From: Dactylis glomerata
Taxonomy: Eukaryota > Streptophyta > Magnoliopsida > Poales > Poaceae
Assembly: GCA_007115705.1 (NCBI GenBank)
Contig: QXEO01000464.1
Location: forward strand, 3,975,404-4,039,403
DNA: 64,000 nucleotides
Direction: 5' to 3'
Position numbers and translations under genes: made by a program. The first letter of the stretch is position 1. Each line of letters starts with the position of its first letter. This document shows positions 45,222 through 54,792 of the stretch, one piece after another. The notes below the pieces were generated by a model that was not told the origin of the DNA, ran no database searches, and saw only the letters and a list, made by a program, of their open reading frames with translations.

Positions 45222-45439
45222 GCCCTAACGGCCGTGAGTGCTTCGCCGTCCGCCGTTGACACGTGGAGCTGACGTGTGGGTCCCAGTAGTCAGAAAACAT
45301 GTTAAACTGCTAAACAGAAGCAATCAGTGCTCCACGTCGCAACCTAGCCTCAAAAGAGGTAGTTAAGTGTCAAAATACCCTAAGTTGGTAGTTTCTAGAC
45401 ACGTTAGCCTCAAATGTGGTAGCTTTGTGTCATTAACTC
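45222..45439 (-). repeat. MULE right terminal inverted repeat
   Basis: It is the complement of the left TIR at about 97% identity by eye. It lies about 115 bp upstream of the GRF gene ATG (minus strand) and probably promotes that gene. Confidence 0.95.
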
Positions 45440-45446
45440 CTCGCCT

Positions 45447-47078
45447 GGAGCATCCGACAGCCGGGCCAGACAGGCCGTTTGGGGGCGCTGGCGTATGCTC
45501 CCGCATTTGGGGCACGGTCCAGTTCAGCTGTGTGCTCCAAACAGTCCCGAAAAATACCTACAAAAGTAACATTTTCATTTGAATTTTATTTAAATTTTAC
45601 ATAGTTCAAATAAAATATGACTAAATAAAAAAAACCTAAACTACTAGGGGTCGTGGCAGATGAACCACTCATACTCCTGCGCCAGTGCCGCCTCCTCGTC
45701 CTTCGGTTCCTCCTAGAGATTGTTGCTTGATCCTTTGCCATCGGTGAGGTCGACGAAGTCAGGGCTGTCCTCGGGGTCCTTGTGGGCACTGAGGTGTTAC
45801 TCAAGCCGTGCAGCAGCCGCCAGGAACGGCTCTTCACCGGTCTCCTTCTTTGGGATGCGGAGGTGGAGCCGCCCACATGGCTGCTATGTCGCGACTTGCG
45901 GATTGAGATGCCGGTGGAGGAGGAGCGCGACGCGGGCGCTTCTTGGGCGGCAAGTCGGGTTCCTCCTTGATCTCACGTGGCGAGACGTGCGAGGAGGTGG
46001 CCAGGGTGGAGTGCGACAAATATGATCTCAAGACGACGACATCGAAGTCTTCCTCCTCGGCTCTCACCGGTGTGCAAGGTCATGGCGTCCCTAGCCCGAC
46101 AGGCGGATCTATGGTGGCGGCATCTCTAGGCGAAGGCCCTTGCGCCGGATGTTGTTGAGGACGTATGGGAGCGTGCGGCCCGACACGCCCCACCATCGGT
46201 CCCGCCCTTCTTGGTTCTTATTGAGCGACACGTGCTGCTGTAGTGTTGCGCTAGCTCCAGCTCCTACTGCTGCCAGAAGAAGGCCTCCCAGGCGAGGTTG
46301 TTGAGCGGATCCCTCTGCAGGAGGCGTGTTGCTCCGCGTCAGCGTTGCAGGGTGGGCGTGGACTCCTCCCACCACATGGTTCCATGCGCCACAGGAACCG
46401 GCGGAATGCCGATGCCGCCCACGCTCAGCTGCCACCCGCTAGGCAGCCACATATCCGGTGACGCAAGCGGGCATGGTGCAGGTCCCACGCCTCCTCGACA
46501 GTGAGGTTGTGTGGTGTGAATCCATTCACTACAACACCTCTGATGCGGCGGTAGGCCATGGAGGGGTGTGAAAGTATCGGTTGTGGTGATTTTTGTGTTG
46601 GTGGCGAGAATGGAGCTAGGGATTTGCAATGCGACAATGGAGCGCCGCTCCAGGGGGTTTTATATGCCGGGAGAGGCAAGCAAGAAGGACGGTGGAGCAT
46701 TAATGGCGCACGGGGGGGTTCCCTCGTTGCATTGGAAAGATGCAACAAGGAGGAGACGTGACGTCTGCCATCGCCAGGGGAATCGGTGATGTCTTAAATT
46801 AAGCTGACCAACCACCATTAAGACAATTTGACCCACCGTTGTCTCGCTAACACGCATGACCCATTGTGGAAGGCGTCTATGTTGCGCGTGCAATGACTAG
46901 TTCCCTTGGGTTCCCGCAACATCCCCGGTGTAGCGGGGATGCCCTGGGAATGCCAGACTGTTTATTTGGCCGCCCTAGACCAAAAACCTATTTGAGGCAC
47001 GCAGTTGGGCACAGTTTTCGATCCAGCGTGCTCAATACCCCTCTGCCGCGTCATTTGGGGGCACGACTGGGATGCTCT
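45447..47078 (-). mobile_element. Decayed DNA transposon with broken ORF
   Basis: The left edge GGAGCATCCGACAGCC with CCGTTTGGGGGCGC, and the right edge (complement AGAGCATCCCAGTCGTGCCC with CCAAATGACGCGG), look like diverged inverted ends of the GGAGCATCTCCAACAG type common in grass DNA transposons. The interior is GC-rich with a broken minus-strand gene. The superfamily (perhaps PIF/Harbinger) and exact ends are uncertain. The left edge lies within the MULE target site. Confidence 0.45.
45640..46559 (-). pseudogene. Broken repetitive ORF of unknown function
   Basis: From ATG at 46559 the reading passes MAYRRIRGVVVNGF, shifts frame near 46455 to PDMWLPSGWQLSVGGIGIPP, meets stops near 46340, and resumes as LNNIRRKGLRLEMPP (about 46115). 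Later it reads SHVSPREIKEEPDLPPKKRP (about 45975) and DEEAALAQEYEWFICHD (about 45665). The Trp-rich and basic/acidic blocks resemble a highly repeated grass ORF family found in DNA transposons. At least three frameshifts or stops mean it is not functional. No biochemical role can be assigned. Confidence 0.5.
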
Positions 47079-47248
47079 CTTAGGCATCACGGTCTAAGAG
47101 GCATCACCTAATGTGTGAGCTAAATTTTTGTCGTAAGGTGGGACCTACATAGCTTACCAAAATTGATACTCACTTCGCCCAAAGTAATTGGTGCGTACTT
47201 GTATTGGACATAACTCCGTCCTCAAAAGTGTTTACTTTCAATTATTTT

Positions 47249-47428
47249 GAAGAGTCAATATTTTCTAAGTCTGACTGTGTTCAATGGAAAGCACCAACAT
47301 TTATGTGACCAAATTAATATTATTAGAGTTACGATGAAGTATATTTTCAGCATATAGTTGTTTACTATGATAAATGTGGTTATATTTTTGCGAAAACATG
47401 GTCAAAGTTTGAAAATATTTGACTCTTC
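47249..47428. mobile_element. Putative long-TIR MITE (about 180 bp)
   Basis: GAAGAGTCAATATTTTC at the left pairs with GAAAATATTTGACTCTTC at the right, and further arms (TCTGACTGTG / CATGGTCAAA) are imperfectly complementary. It resembles grass mariner-type MITEs lacking their terminal CTCCCTCCGT. Confidence 0.45.
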
Positions 47429-47556
47429 CAAAAATGTTGGAAGCTCCTAAGACCACATGAGAATCACTAGCAAGAGTAGATAACTTTTCTTTACTAATCT
47501 GTATTCAGAATATCAAAGGAGTTTTAATTACTTAAAAGGCCATTCTTCTGGGAAGC

Positions 47557-47703
47557 TGTAACACGGTCACCCATCCTCAAATCACTCCAGGACAAGCACG
47601 CTTAACCTGGAGTTCTTTTCAGATGAGCTTTCGAAAAAGAAGGTATACTTTGTTGATATGAGTATCCTATCAATCCAATTAAGCCCTGGGCCAGGATGTC
47701 ACA
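47557..47703 (-). mobile_element. Cassandra (5S-containing TRIM) solo LTR, short form
   Basis: On the minus strand it begins TGTGACATCCTGGCCCAGGG, typical of Cassandra LTRs, and ends GTGTTACA. It contains 5S rRNA-like promoter boxes, GGTTAAGCGTGCTT (47607-47594) and GGATGGGTGACC (47576-47565). Five-base repeats GAAGC (47552-47556 and 47704-47708) flank it, so it is a solo LTR. At 147 bp it is shorter than usual Cassandra LTRs, with the part after the 5S C-box apparently missing. Confidence 0.85.
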
Positions 47704-47862
47704 GAAGCTCTGGCCTCATCTCTTTTATGCACACAAGTACACTAACCCTAGGATTATCCTAATTGAGTAGCTCAAATAATCCACAAAAAATGGTATATAA
47801 TCCTCTCTGTTGGATAATAGCAATGGCATATTTGCCACCATGTCCCTCAGATATCTGCCTAA

Positions 47863-49298
47863 TGATACGTCTCAAACGCATCTATAATTTTTGATGCTCT
47901 ATGCTTATTTTTACACCATTTGCCTTATGTTTCGTTACACTTCGTGGTGTTTTTATGCGATTTCCAAAACTAACCTATTGACAAGATGCCACAGTGCCAG
48001 TTCCCTATTTTCTGATGTTTTTACGTTTCTAGAAAAGCTACATAGGAAATATTCTCGGAATTGGACGAAACAAGTTCCAGAAGTCTTATTTTTCCCGGAC
48101 AAAGGACGAGGACTGAACGAGAGCCAGAGAGGGGCTAGAGGCCGCCCACACCATGAGGGGGCCCGGCCCAGGCCCTGGCCGCGCCCACCTATGATGAGGC
48201 CCCCCTGGTCGCCTCCTGACGACGCCCCTTCGCCTATAAGAAGCCTCCCGACGGAAAACCCTAAATGAATCGGCGAAATTTCCAGAACAGTTCCGCAGCG
48301 CTGTCGCCGTCGAAGACAAATTTCGGGGGACAGAAGTCTCTGTTCCGGCACCCTGCCGGGACAGGGAAGTGCCCCCGGAGCCATCTCCATCGGTCTCTAT
48401 CGTCATCTCCGCCGTCTCCATTGACCTCACCGCCATCTCCATCAACCTTGATGTCTCCTATGATGAGGAGGGAGTAGTTCTCCCCCGGGGCTAAGGGCTC
48501 TACCGGTAGCTATGTGGTTCACCTCTCTCTCCCATGATGTGATCTTTATGTGATCGTGAGCTTTGTATCTAGTTGAATTGGTAGATGTTATTATTTAGAT
48601 AGTATGCTACTCCCGTGCTTTATATTTGTAATCTCCGGAGATACCTTGTATCATGGTGTGAAGGTGACTAGTGTGCGCATCATGTGTATCTTTTTGGTTA
48701 ATGTCTCTATGAATTGTTGGTGTTTGTTGGAACCATCTAGTGCGTTTATGGTGATAGTGTGGGGCAATCTAGTTTGGGTACATACGGACTTTGAGGAGTG
48801 CTTCGTAGCCCTACGCATGATTAGTGTTCGTTTTCCATTGGAGAATTATTTTGAGTTGCATATTGATGATAGTATCTATTGGTTCAATTATGTTATATTT
48901 GTTGAGAGTGTGTCCACTATTGAAAGTATGATCCCTAGGCCTTGTTTCCAAGCTTTGCACACCGTTTCCTTTCAGTTTTGTTACATGTTTGCTTGCAGCG
49001 ATACTTATTTCAGATTACGTTTACTACTCATAATCATCACTACTACTTGTATTTCACTATCTCTTCGCCGAACTAGTGCACCTATACATCTGACAAGTGT
49101 ATTGGGTGTGTTGGAGACACAAGAGACTTTCTGTATCATAATTGCAGGGTTGTTTGAGAGGGATAGCTTTGACCTCTTCCTCCCTGAGTTCGATAAACCT
49201 TGGGTGATCCACTTAAGGGAAACTTGCTGCTGCTCTACAAACCTCTACACTTGGAGGCCCAATACTGTCTACAAGAACAGACGCGTGCGTAGACATCA
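47863..49298 (+). repeat. TR-GAG element 5' LTR
   Basis: It starts TGATACGTCTCAAACG and ends GCGTAGACATCA. The first 250 or so bases resemble the LTRs at 455 and 5731, then it diverges completely (CCCGGGGCTAAGGGCTC... instead of the CTTGGACTATGGGTCC... type). Confidence 0.95.
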
Positions 49299-49308
49299 AG
49301 CTCTTTTC

Positions 49309-49326
49309 TGGCGTCGTTGCCGGGGA
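49309..49326 (+). promoter_or_regulatory. tRNA-Asp primer-binding site
   Basis: TGGCGTCGTTGCCGGGGA lies 10 bases inside the 5' LTR and is complementary, with one mismatch, to the 3' end of plant tRNA-Asp, the primer used by Athila-like elements. Confidence 0.85.
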
Positions 49327-49459
49327 GGTAAGGTAAAAGGTACTCACATTCTTTGGTTACTAAGTCTTTTAGTTGCTGGTGAGTGCTCGAAGTTATTTCC
49401 TTTAGATTCTGGAATTATATCTTTTTGTTTCTTGTTTTTATTTTCACTAGTTAGGCTTA

Positions 49460-51980
49460 ATGGAAAGTAAAGAGTTCTTTAGTCTTTTTCCTGAGTTTAG
49501 ATTTGAAGAGAAAATTGAAAAACCTTTGGAGCTTATTTCGCATAGCAATGTTATTAGCACGAATGCTTTGAATACTGTTATTGCTAAAGCTATAGAAAAG
49601 TATAAGCTTGGGGAAGCTGGTTTTTTTAAGCATGATATTTTTAGTTCCCCAGCTTTAGTGGAGAAAGTTTGCTCTGATGATATTTTATCTCCCATATGTG
49701 ATGTTTCTAATGATGCTTGTGCTCCTCATCCTTTTAAAAATACCTCTGAAGATTGTTGAACGTGCTATGGATAACTGCTATTTAGGAGATGGAACTGTCC
49801 ATCCTGGTGATCATTTGCTTTTTATACATGAATTATGCGAGTTGTTCAAGTGTGCAGGTATTTTGATGAACCGAGTTAAGAAGAAGCTATTCTCTTTATC
49901 ACTGAAAGGCAGAGCTGAGGAATGGTATAAAACACTGAAGGATGGTCAATCTATTGACTGGGAGGAAATTGTACCTCTCTTTTATTCTAAATTCTATCCT
50001 TCTAGTGAGGTTTATAAAGATAGGAATTACATTTATAATTTTCATCCGCATGAGGGAGAAAGCATTGCCCAAGCGTGGGGAAGATTGAAGTTACTAATGC
50101 ACAAATGTCCTATTCATGATCTTCCCCGTAATATTGTTATTAATAATTTTTATGCAAGGCTTTCAGGACATTACAAGGACCATCTAGATGCATGCTTGGA
50201 TGGGTCTTTCACAAGCAAGGATGTTGACACCAAGTGGGATCTGCTTGAAACAATTCAAAACAATATTGAAGGTTGGGATAGCAACAAAGGTAAAGGATCA
50301 GGTATGAATTATGAGTTTGATTGCATTAAGTTTTTCGCTGAAACTGTTGATTTTCAAGAGCTTAGTGCTAAGTATGGTCTTGATCCTCAAATTATGATTG
50401 ATTGTTTTAAAGCCTTTGCTTCTCATATTAATGTTCCCAAAGGAAATGGGGACGTGTATCATGAACCTTTCAAGGACACTTGCATAGAAAGTGATATTGT
50501 TGTTGATGATTGCAATAAACATGCTCGAACCTCTGAAAGTCCTATTTCCTATAAGCATGTTAATTTTTGTGGAGTACATAGACCTTGTGAACAGAGTCAC
50601 AACAAGGAAGATTATTGCATCACCCACAGGAATAAAGAAACCAATATGTGGCTCAGGGCTCTAGATGAGCTTGGTGAAAAGGTTTGTGAGCTTTATCCTT
50701 TTCTTTGTGAACTTTGCAATAACACGGGCCACTTTAATTTTCAATGCCCATTTAATCGAATGAGTATCGTAAATTTGTATTGTGATGACAAGATTACTCT
50801 CAATCAGCATGATGAGCTTACTTTGTTTTTGGATTGTGAAGAGATATCTAGAAATATTTCTTTGGTTGATATGAGAGATGTTGATATTAATAGCACCCTT
50901 CGTGGTTGTCGTCTCTATTGTGCTAAAGATTGCCTCGCAAATACTTACATACAAAATCTTATAAAACATGATGTTTTGCCAAGCTATGACAGGACTAATA
51001 GATGTTTCTATCTTATTAATAGAGAGGAGGAATCCTCCAAAGTTTCTTCTGTTGTTTCTGTCAGCAAATCAGATTATGTGGAGAAGATGCCTTTCCCTCC
51101 TAAAGGATATGTGGAGAGGATGCCCTTCAAGTCTCTCCCTCCTAAAGGAGAGAGTAATAAGAGTATGAAGAAGAAGAAGAGGAGTAAAAGGCAAGAGGAC
51201 ACAGTATCTTCCCCTAAGCATTATGATCCTGCTATAGATTATGATAATTCTGATTGGGATGATGTTCCCATGCCTGTTACCTATGTTAGTGATCATGATT
51301 GGGAGAAGCACTCTACTTTTGATATTGAAAACCTTTTTGGTACCAATTCTAAGGTTAATAATTGTTGTACCATTAGTACTATCCATGTTCCTTCTTATAA
51401 TGATATGTTTGATGAATATGCTTTGCGAAATAGCTGTTCTCTAGCTTGTGATGATACTAAACCTCTAGTTTATGATGGTTATGATGATGAGTATAATATT
51501 TTCAGTTCACCTACTTTTGAGGATAAAATTAGTTATGATTACAATATGCCTCCTATTTTTGATGATTATGGTGATGAGAATAATTATTCTGTTGAATCTG
51601 CTCCTACTATGATTGTTCATGTGGGGAGTATTAATTCTTTTATGCATGTGGCTCATGATAGGGATGCTTTATGTGATAGTTATATTGTTAATTGTATTCA
51701 TGATGCTACTGAAAGTTATTATGAGAGAGGGAAACATGGTTTGATAGATCTCAACAATATTGAGTTTCCCCTCTTTATGTTGCAATTCTTGAAGCTATAC
51801 TTGTTTTGCCTTCCTATGCTTTTTGCTTTGCGCTTACATGACTTGTCTCTTTACAAGATTATTTTTCATAGGAAGTGGTTCACATTTAAATGTCTTTCAT
51901 ATTTTCTTTTTGATGCTCTCTATTGCTTCAAGCTCTTATATGGCGCCTTTGCCTTAAGCTCTTATATGGCGCCCACATGA
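49460..51980 (+). pseudogene. Gag of TR-GAG element (one frameshift)
   Basis: It starts at ATG 49460 (MESKEFFSLFPEFRFEEKIE). The frame shifts near 49745-49757 into the long frame ending at 51980. The Retrotrans_gag core lies at about 49880-50215 (GRAEEWYKTL; FYSKFYPSSEVYKDR; ESIAQAWGRLKLL), followed by a CCHC knuckle CELCNNTGHFNFQC (about 50706-50750) and a long Asp/Asn/Tyr-rich C-terminal region. The last 70 residues are strongly hydrophobic (FPLFMLQFLKLYLFCLPMLF and more), like membrane segments, which is unusual for gag. Gag would form virus-like particles. Replication enzymes would have to come from another element. One indel means this copy is probably not productive, unless the shift is a sequencing error. 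Confidence 0.85.
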
Positions 51981-53132
51981 GCATCTTTGCAAATTACTGT
52001 GCCTAGCTCAAAGGCGTTAAAGAAAAGCACTCTTGGGAGATAACCCAATGTTTTACTTTCAGTTCTTTTTCTTTTATTTGAGTCTTGGAAGTTATTACTA
52101 CTATAATAACCGCTCCTTATCATTTTTATTTCGTTTTTGTGCCAAAAGAAGCCTCTAATTTGAGTGAGGTAAGATTTGGGGATATTGTTGTCCTGAAATA
52201 GATTTCGGTGCTGCACCGTAAAAATTTGTGAAAATTCTCTGTATATCTTTTAGACCTGCGATTTCTTGTGCATATGACCCAGGTTATATCCAAACTTTCA
52301 TTAGTTATACACTTTTTGATTTGAGCAACAGAAAACTCTCTAAAAAATCGACCTTTGTGAGCTGTTCTGTTTTGACAGATTTCTGCCACTATTTGTGTTT
52401 GCCTCTCGATCGCTTTCTTTTTTAGTTCTTTTGGTCATGGAACTTTTTGAGGAAGTTGCTACAGTAGTAGATGCTTTAATATGTGGTGGGCTTGAGTTGA
52501 AACCTGAACCAAAAGGGTTGATTTACTATCATGCTTATGCTAATGTTGCTAATAGAATTGTGTTTAGTTTTGTATGAAGGAAGTTTTTAAGTGTAGGGAT
52601 TGGCGAATGATGAGATGAGATGAAGAATGGACAAAAGCTCAAGCTTGGAGATGCCCATGTCACCCCAAGAAACATCCAAGAAGTACAAGCGTCAAAGCTT
52701 GTGGATGCTCCCGAGGCACCCCTTTCTTCATCGGCAAAAATCAGGTCACCTTTCAAGACAGTGTATTTTTATTGCTTCATGCATTATGCGTTTTTCTTGG
52801 AGCGTCTTTACCTTTGCTTTCAGTTTTCCTTTTGTTTTATTTGCTACAATAAACGGTTTGATCATATTATGTTGTTTTGGAGGGAGATGAACTCCGTTTT
52901 TCATTGCCAAGAACACTCTAGTTTTTACTCTTTTCGTTCAATGAGTGTTCTCTTTTTCTGCTACTGCGTTTAGCTTTTGTTGTTCGTCTTGATTTTTGTT
53001 CAGATCTTGTTATATCTTTTTATCAAGGTGTATTTGGACCTCTGGTCCATGTTGGTTTTCATCAAAAGATTTGTTTCAAAAAGGTTTGAATGGTGTTGGA
53101 AAAGAGAAAAAGCTTTATGCAAAAAAGTGGTA
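51981..53132 (+). mobile_element. 3' noncoding region of TR-GAG element, first part
   Basis: It matches 2800-3950 of the first gypsy element, including CTCAAAGGCGTTAAAGAAAA and the paired AAGCTTGG(G/A)GATGC motifs. It is interrupted at the TGGTA target site by the nested element and resumes at 60275. Confidence 0.85.
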
Positions 53133-54792
53133 TGATTGCCTAGTTGATAGTCGGTCCTTGTGCGTGGTGAATGACCAGCCCGTTGGGAACCCCAAGAGGA
53201 AGGTGTGATGAGTATAGCAGCTGGTTTTCCCTCAGTTAAGAAACCAAGGTTTATCGTTCTTGGAGAGGAGAGACAAACGACTGAAGGTGATGCAGACTGG
53301 CTTAATAGCACTCCAACAAGGGCGCCGTTTAACGATACTTGTTGACTCGTCTTCGGCCAGTAGCAACGCGGAACCTGCACACAACACACCCAAGTACTTT
53401 GTTCCCAACTTGCGATGAGGTTGTCAATCTCACCGGTTTGCTTGAAACAAAAGTTATGAGCGTATCGAGTGGAAAACAATAGAGTATGCGAGTAAAGTAA
53501 ACAGTGCGAGTAAAGTAAACAGGTGATAGCAATATGATGGAAATAGGACCGGGGTCCACAGTTCACTAGTGGTGTCTCTCCATAAGATAAATAACACATG
53601 CTGGGTAAACAAATTACAGTTGGGCAATTGATAGAATAAAGATAAACGTGATATGTCAAGAAGATCACTATGAGATTTACTCTGGGCATTACAACAAAAT
53701 ACATAGACCGCCATCCAACTGAATCTATGACTAATAATCCACTTGTGGCGAATCAATCCGAGAACTCCACAAGTATTAAGTTGCGAACAACAGATAATTG
53801 CATTAAGCAAAGTGTGTAATGTAAACAAAGCATATGCCCTTGAGCATATGAATGTTGTTTTCTCCCTAGTAGCAACAGCACATCTACAACCTTAGAGGTT
53901 TCTGTCACTCCCCCAGGTTAAATAGAGGCATGAACCCACTATCGAGCATAAATACCCCCTCTTGGAGTCACTAGCAACTACTCGGCCAAGATAGCTACTA
54001 ACAACGGAGAGCATGCAAGATCATAAACAACATAGAGATAACAAAAGATAGTATTCAGTATAGCAACTCAATCATAACACCAATATTCATCGGATCCCAA
54101 CAAACCAAACATGTAGAATTACATAACGGTGATCTCAATCATGTAGGGCAGCTCATGAGATCTAAACATGAAGCACATGGTGGAGAAGACAACCATCTAG
54201 CTACTGCTATGGACCCATAGTCCAAGGTAGACTACTCACTCATCGCTCCGGAGGCAAGCATGGCGATGAAGAAGACCTCCGGTGGCGATTCCCCTCTCCG
54301 GCAGGGTGCTGGGAAGAGCTTCTGGACCCTCCCGATCTTTGGGTCAATGGCGGCGGCGGATCGTGATGTGTTCTGGAAAATTGATCGGGTATTAGGTTTT
54401 TCCCGTCGGGGGGTCTTTATAGGCGAAGGGGCGATGTCAGAGGTGGGGCCAGGTGCCCTCACACCATGGCGGCGCGGCCAGGGGCTGGGCCGCGCCAGCC
54501 ACGTGTGAGGGGGCCTGGTGGCCCCTCTCCTACTCTCCTTCGGATGACTGGAAGCTCTCGGACAAAATAAGACTTCAGAAACTTGTTTCGTCCAATTCCG
54601 AGAATATTTCCTGTGTATCACTTCTGAAACACAAAAACAGCAGAAAACAGGGAACTGGCACTGTGGCGACTTGTTAATAGGTTAGTTCCGAAAAATGCAT
54701 AAAAGTGCCACAAAGTGTAACGAAACATTAGGCAAATGGTGTAAAAACAAGCATGGAGCATCAAAAATTATAGATACGTTGGAGACGTATCA
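53133..54792 (-). repeat. Nested element 3' LTR
   Basis: Read on the plus strand it runs TGATTGCCTAGTTGA to GGAGACGTATCA. It is the same family as the LTRs at 455 and 5731. Confidence 0.95.

Larger units (their letters stand above)
39393..45439. mobile_element. MuDR-like MULE with two convergent genes (6047 bp)
   Basis: Inverted repeats of 218 bp (39393-39610 and 45222-45439) begin GAGTTAATGAC and differ at about six positions. Nine-base direct repeats CTCGCATGG (39384-39392) and CTCGCCTGG (45440-45448) flank it with one mismatch, as expected for Mutator transposition. Inside, a transposase gene runs rightward from the left TIR. A separate three-exon gene runs leftward from the right TIR. 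A palindromic tandem array lies between them. This layout parallels maize MuDR (mudrA and mudrB), although the second gene here is not mudrB-like. Confidence 0.95.

Noticed and set aside
39393..45439. Treating the MULE and neighbouring pseudogene as part of the threonine dehydratase locus
   Set aside because: Clear TIRs and a target duplication separate the MULE from the gene, which has its own stop codon at 38937-38939.
47557..47703. A functional 5S rRNA gene
   Set aside because: Only the promoter boxes and nearby bases resemble 5S. LTR-type ends and the GAAGC duplication show a Cassandra LTR.
48604..49470. 288-codon frame with hydrophobic segments at the 5' LTR end
   Set aside because: It lies almost wholly inside the LTR, and a matching partial frame occurs in the 3' LTR with a stop. 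No motifs, so it is chance reading through the LTR.
53000..53704. Frames of up to 234 codons in the nested LTRs (also at 58410-59180)
   Set aside because: The same frames recur in each LTR copy with different truncations. They are LTR translations, not genes.
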